The translations under genes were made by a program, and so were the position numbers. Below are positions 60,686 through 64,000 of a stretch of 64,000 bases of DNA, in pieces. Position 1 is the first letter of the stretch; every line of letters starts with the position of its first letter. The stretch lies in contig OZ231127.1 of NCBI GenBank assembly GCA_965153355.1, positions 1,364,001-1,428,000 on the forward strand, written 5' to 3'. Source of the DNA: Flaccisagitta enflata (taxonomy: Eukaryota; Chaetognatha; Sagittoidea; Aphragmophora). The notes beneath the pieces were generated by a model, which was not told the origin of the DNA, did not search any database, and saw only the letters and a list, made by a program, of their open reading frames with translations.

Positions 60686-60911
60686 AGAAAACCTTTTTTA
60701 TTGAAGTGAATTTGGGTCAGAATGAAAATTTACCGTTATGTTTAACTTATGGTAAGCCTGTTAGGTTTACCTCAAATACAACAATTAAGGGAAAATAGTA
60801 AAGCCTTCTCCCAGTCTCATGGAAATTTAATTAAATCTTATTTAATTCAATTTGATTTGATTCAATTTGATTCAATTTAATGAGTTTCATGGTTTGTCTC
60901 TTTTTATTTCT

Positions 60912-61005
60912 ATAAAAAAAAAACAAATAAAAAAACAAAAAAAAAAAAAAAAACAAACCAAAAAACAAACCAAAAAACAGAAAAAAAAAAACAAAAACAA
61001 ACAGT
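60912..61005. repeat. A-rich tract with caaa spacing
   Basis: aaaaaacaaaaaa and aaaccaaaaaacaaacc repeats. Confidence 0.9.
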
Positions 61006-61114
61006 AAACCACCACTGTAGGTCACAAGTCCTAAGATCCTTTTTTGAGGCAAGTGTGAGTGCTGGTAAATAGATATTACAGTATGAATATACAGACTAGC
61101 ATTAATGCAACTTG

Positions 61115-61518
61115 TTAGTCGCGTGCACGCGACTCTACACCCCGCTTTGTCGGTCCGTCAGTCCGTCCGTCCGTTGGTCGGTCCGTCCGTCGGTCCGTCC
61201 GTCCGTCCATCCGTCGGTCCGTCACACTTTACTTTTTTGTAATATAACGTCATCTCTTAGGTCATTTTAAATCATTTTAAGTCATTAATAGTTATTCTAA
61301 GTCATTTTGAGTCATTTTGGGTCATTCTAAGTCATTTTAAGTTATTTTAAGTCATTTTAAGTCATTTTCGGTCATTAGGTTTTTTGGTCATTTTAAGGCG
61401 TTTTAGGGCATTTTAGGTTAATCTAAATCATTGAAAGTCATTCTAAGTCATTCTGAGTCAGTCAAAGTCATTCTTAGTCTGTAAGTCTCGCACGCGACTT
61501 ATAGGTGTTGGCCTTGTT
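61115..61518 (-). repeat. Family A element, copy A13, with (gtcattttaa)n interior
   Basis: TTAGTCGCGTGCACGCGACT at the hairpin end, (GTCC)n, then a ~10-bp tandem gtcattttaa for about 230 bp, tctcgcacgcgacttatagg and GGCCTTGTT. Confidence 0.9.
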
Positions 61519-61608
61519 CAATTTAGATTAGCATCTTAAAATGTTTGAGTCTTTATTTACACTTAATTTCTGATGAAATGTTGAATAGAGAAACAAAAAT
61601 TTTCCTTT

Positions 61609-61672
61609 TGAATCGAACCCCTACCTCTGAATGACAGTCCCTTATCTTACCACTGAACCAAATCAAGATTGT
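61609..61672 (-). repeat. tRNA-like sequence between A13 and A14
   Basis: Minus strand: tttggttcagtggtaagata as box-A-like and aggggttcgattc as box-B-like, 40 bp apart. The T-stem does not close well, so a SINE remnant or decayed tRNA is likelier than an active gene. Confidence 0.45.
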
Positions 61673-61707
61673 TTCTTAGAGGAATTTTTGATTATCATAT
61701 TCTAGAG

Positions 61708-62096
61708 AACAAGGCCAACACCTATAAGTCGCGTGCGAGACTTACAGACAAAGAGTGACTTAGAATGACTTAGAATGACTTTCAATGACTTAGAATGACT
61801 TAAAATGACCAAAATTGACTTAAAATGACTAAAAACACAAAAAACCAAAAATAACTTAAAATAACTTAAAATGACTTAAAATGACTTAAAATGACTTAGA
61901 CTGACTCAAAATGACTTAGAATAACTATAAATGACTTAAAATGACTTAAAATGACCTAAGAGTTGACGTTATAGTACAAAAAAGTAAAGTGTGACGGACG
62001 GACGGACCGACGGACGGACGGACGGACGGACGGACGGACGGACGGACGGACGGACCGACAAAGCGGGTTGTAGAGTCGCGTGCACGCGACTAAAAA
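61708..62096 (+). repeat. Family A element, copy A14, inverted partner of A13
   Basis: AACAAGGCCAACACCTATAA, AGTCGCGTGC, a tandem ttaaaatgac interior, (GGAC)n, hairpin AGTCGCGTGCACGCGACT, CTAAAAA. It matches A13 in inverse orientation over nearly its full length. Confidence 0.9.
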
Positions 62097-62642
62097 GCAG
62101 AGGTCTTTCCAATATTGTTCTCATGTTTTTCATTGCAACCTCTTGCCAGCATTGCAATCTGATTGGAGTGCCCTCCAGTGCTATAAACATGCATAATCAA
62201 AATTCAGAAAAAAGGTGAATGCCTCAGATCTTCAGCAATCAGCCACAGTGCAGCGTCATTCGAATGATGCTGGGATGATCATTAACACTCAAAGTCTCCA
62301 CAACTAAGAAAAATGTATATTAGGAAGATAAGTTTATTACGATCATCCGCCCCTGCTCCCCTCATTAGCCCCCTGAAACCTCACATCAGTGTTCTCAGAA
62401 CTCAAATTAGCCCCAGTCTCGAATAGTAAGCCTGTGGAATTCTGAAACCCCCAATCTGCTCAGGTAAGCATCGTGAACTAGCAGTTAACAGTAACTGCTG
62501 ACCATCTGTAGCCCCGTCTATTCAGCACTGCTCCTGCCCAGGCTTTGTCGACGGGGATAGACAGCTTTTTTTCTACTCATTTTTTTTTCTTTTTTTCATT
62601 TTTTTCTTTCATTCATTCATTAATCCTTTCAGGAAACATTCA

Positions 62643-62745
<103 letters not shown>

Positions 62746-63073
62746 AATCCATCCTCACTTCTAGCCCTTCCTTGGACTCGATTCGTATGACAAAAGAGTT
62801 TTTCTGTTAAGTCGCCACGAAAGCGACTCCGCAACTCTGAAAAGCCAACATGCTTCCATTATTCTTTCCATGTTTCTTTTTCTTCCATCTTATTCTCATC
62901 TTTTGTGTAGAGCTCTGTGGGGTAGATGGGGGTGATGAAAATTGGAGCTTGAAAGCCGAGGGGCTGTTAGGGGGTGATGCATGATAGGGATTGAGGCTTG
63001 GCAGCCGTTGGGCTGTTGGAGGTGATCGCCGATGGGGATAGGGGCTTGAAGGCTTGGCAGTTTTCTCATTTTT

Positions 63074-63213
63074 TTAGTCGCGGACACGCGACTATATACC
63101 TTGCCGTGTTGGTCGGTCCGTCCGTCCATAACATTTTTGAATTCCGAGCGGTTTTTTATTTACTGCTCCTGTCCAACCGTCCGCGACTGGATTGCCGTGT
63201 ATCCGGCCTTGTT
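63074..63213 (-). repeat. Family A element, copy A15
   Basis: TTAGTCGCGGACACGCGACT at the hairpin end, gtccgcgactggattgccgt and GGCCTTGTT at the other. Nearly the reverse complement of A7. Confidence 0.9.
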
Positions 63214-63218
63214 CTCTC

Positions 63219-63556
63219 CAGGGGTGTAATTAATTCCATGACCTTTGATTAATTTCTCCCCCCCCCCCTGTCTTTGATTTTCTTCCCCGCGATGTGTCGT
63301 ATCGCATTACAAAATCTATGATTTTCTTTCAAATATAGCAATAAAACAGTGTCTTTAAGGTTTAAATAGTGTCAAATTGTGTTTTACTAATCAGTTTTTA
63401 TGATTTGGTACTGTTAAAAGTTGTTTTTTTTCCCAAAATTTCCTTTTTTTCTTTTTTTCCCTTAAATTTCCCTCCCCATCTCCAAACCCTTTCATTGATT
63501 TCCTCTCCCCTCCCACAGGGGGGGGGGGGAGTGATGTAGAACTATATACAGGCCTG
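63219..63556. mobile_element. hAT-type MITE, second copy
   Basis: CAGGGGTGTAATTAATTCC at the left, CTATATACAGGCCTG at the right; interior matches 20496-20819. Flanks gttctctc and tttctttc match at 6 of 8 positions, an eroded target duplication. Confidence 0.75.
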
Positions 63557-63742
63557 TTTCTTTCGTCACTCTCGCCTTCGACGCCATTAGTGACGCTAAA
63601 GCTTAAAGACCCAACTGATTTGCAATATGTAAATCATCGATTTCAAGGCGCTAGATCTCCTATAGTTAAGATTCATACGCGACTGAAGTTTTAAGTCATG
63701 CATTTAGTCACTTTTTCTCGGTTCTGGAAATTGGGTTGTTAG

Positions 63743-63929
63743 ACGTGCGCATGCAATCGCGACTATATCCCCCGCTATGACGGTCAATAGGTCGGTAGGT
63801 CGATCTGTTGGTAGGTTGGTTCGTAACACTTTTCTTTTTGGGCGTTTTTGAGAGGCTTTTGCATCACTGCTTCGGCTCAAATGATTGAATTGCTTTCTGC
63901 CCCTGCCCCCCCATGAATTCGGCCTTGTT
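63743..63929 (-). repeat. Family A element, copy A16 (degenerate)
   Basis: gcatgcaatcgcgactatat, ggtcggtaggtcgatctgtt, ctgcccctgcccccccatga, ending ggccttgtt. Confidence 0.7.
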
Positions 63930-64000
63930 ATATCTTCGGTTCGACGCTATCGTATTCCTGCTACAGCCTAAAGCGAGAAAAACATCATAGCGAGGTCCCA

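Noticed and set aside
61609-61672. Functional tRNA gene
   Set aside because: Box A and box B resemble tRNA, but the T-stem pairs poorly and I could not form an acceptor stem; kept only as tRNA-like.

Overview
This is a eukaryotic nuclear window. It is AT-leaning, intron-rich and saturated with microsatellites and non-autonomous transposable elements. The one clear gene is on the + strand: an internal part of an axonemal dynein heavy chain, best matched to DNAH1 (inner-arm, single-headed class). Twenty-four exons between 23121 and 57686 join in frame into 3,424 nt (1,141 codons plus one base), with consistent intron phases and GT-AG borders except one GC-AG intron. The organism must have motile cilia or flagella. 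I cannot tell from sequence alone whether it is an invertebrate animal or a flagellated protist.

Layout. 1-23120: no recognisable DNAH1 exon; tandem and dispersed repeats, a 1.5-kb TA-flanked element (923-2448), a 1.7-kb dispersed repeat split by a 5.5-kb TTAA-flanked insertion (8204-13738), a Mutator-like MITE with 9-bp target duplication (16400-16914) and a 2.8-kb palindromic TA-flanked element (18006-20831) that itself carries a hAT-type MITE (20496-20819). A 32-residue candidate terminal exon of an unidentified gene lies at 11430-11528. 23121-34945: exons 1-14, encoding the conserved DNAH1 tail. 35109-38495: a 3.4-kb hAT-type element (8-bp target duplication, CAGAGG ends, no transposase seen) inside intron 14. 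38649-57686: exons 15-24, the end of the tail and the start of the linker (DHC_N2). 57687-64000: the next intron, with repeats. The first roughly 250 residues of the protein and the whole AAA motor lie outside what I can see.

The repeats are the most unusual part. One family (here family A, at least 16 copies) ends in a hairpin next to CTAAAAA, and a third copy of the hairpin-arm sequence near the other end changes in step with the hairpin in several copies. Two families keep their ends but carry different short tandem repeats inside. Four exons of the dynein gene have splice-site regions that have been tandemly duplicated, most strikingly exon 2, whose last 63 bp and splice donor occur nine times at an exact 113-bp period. 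Pyrimidine microsatellites lie almost exclusively on the sense strand, and several run directly into 3' splice sites.
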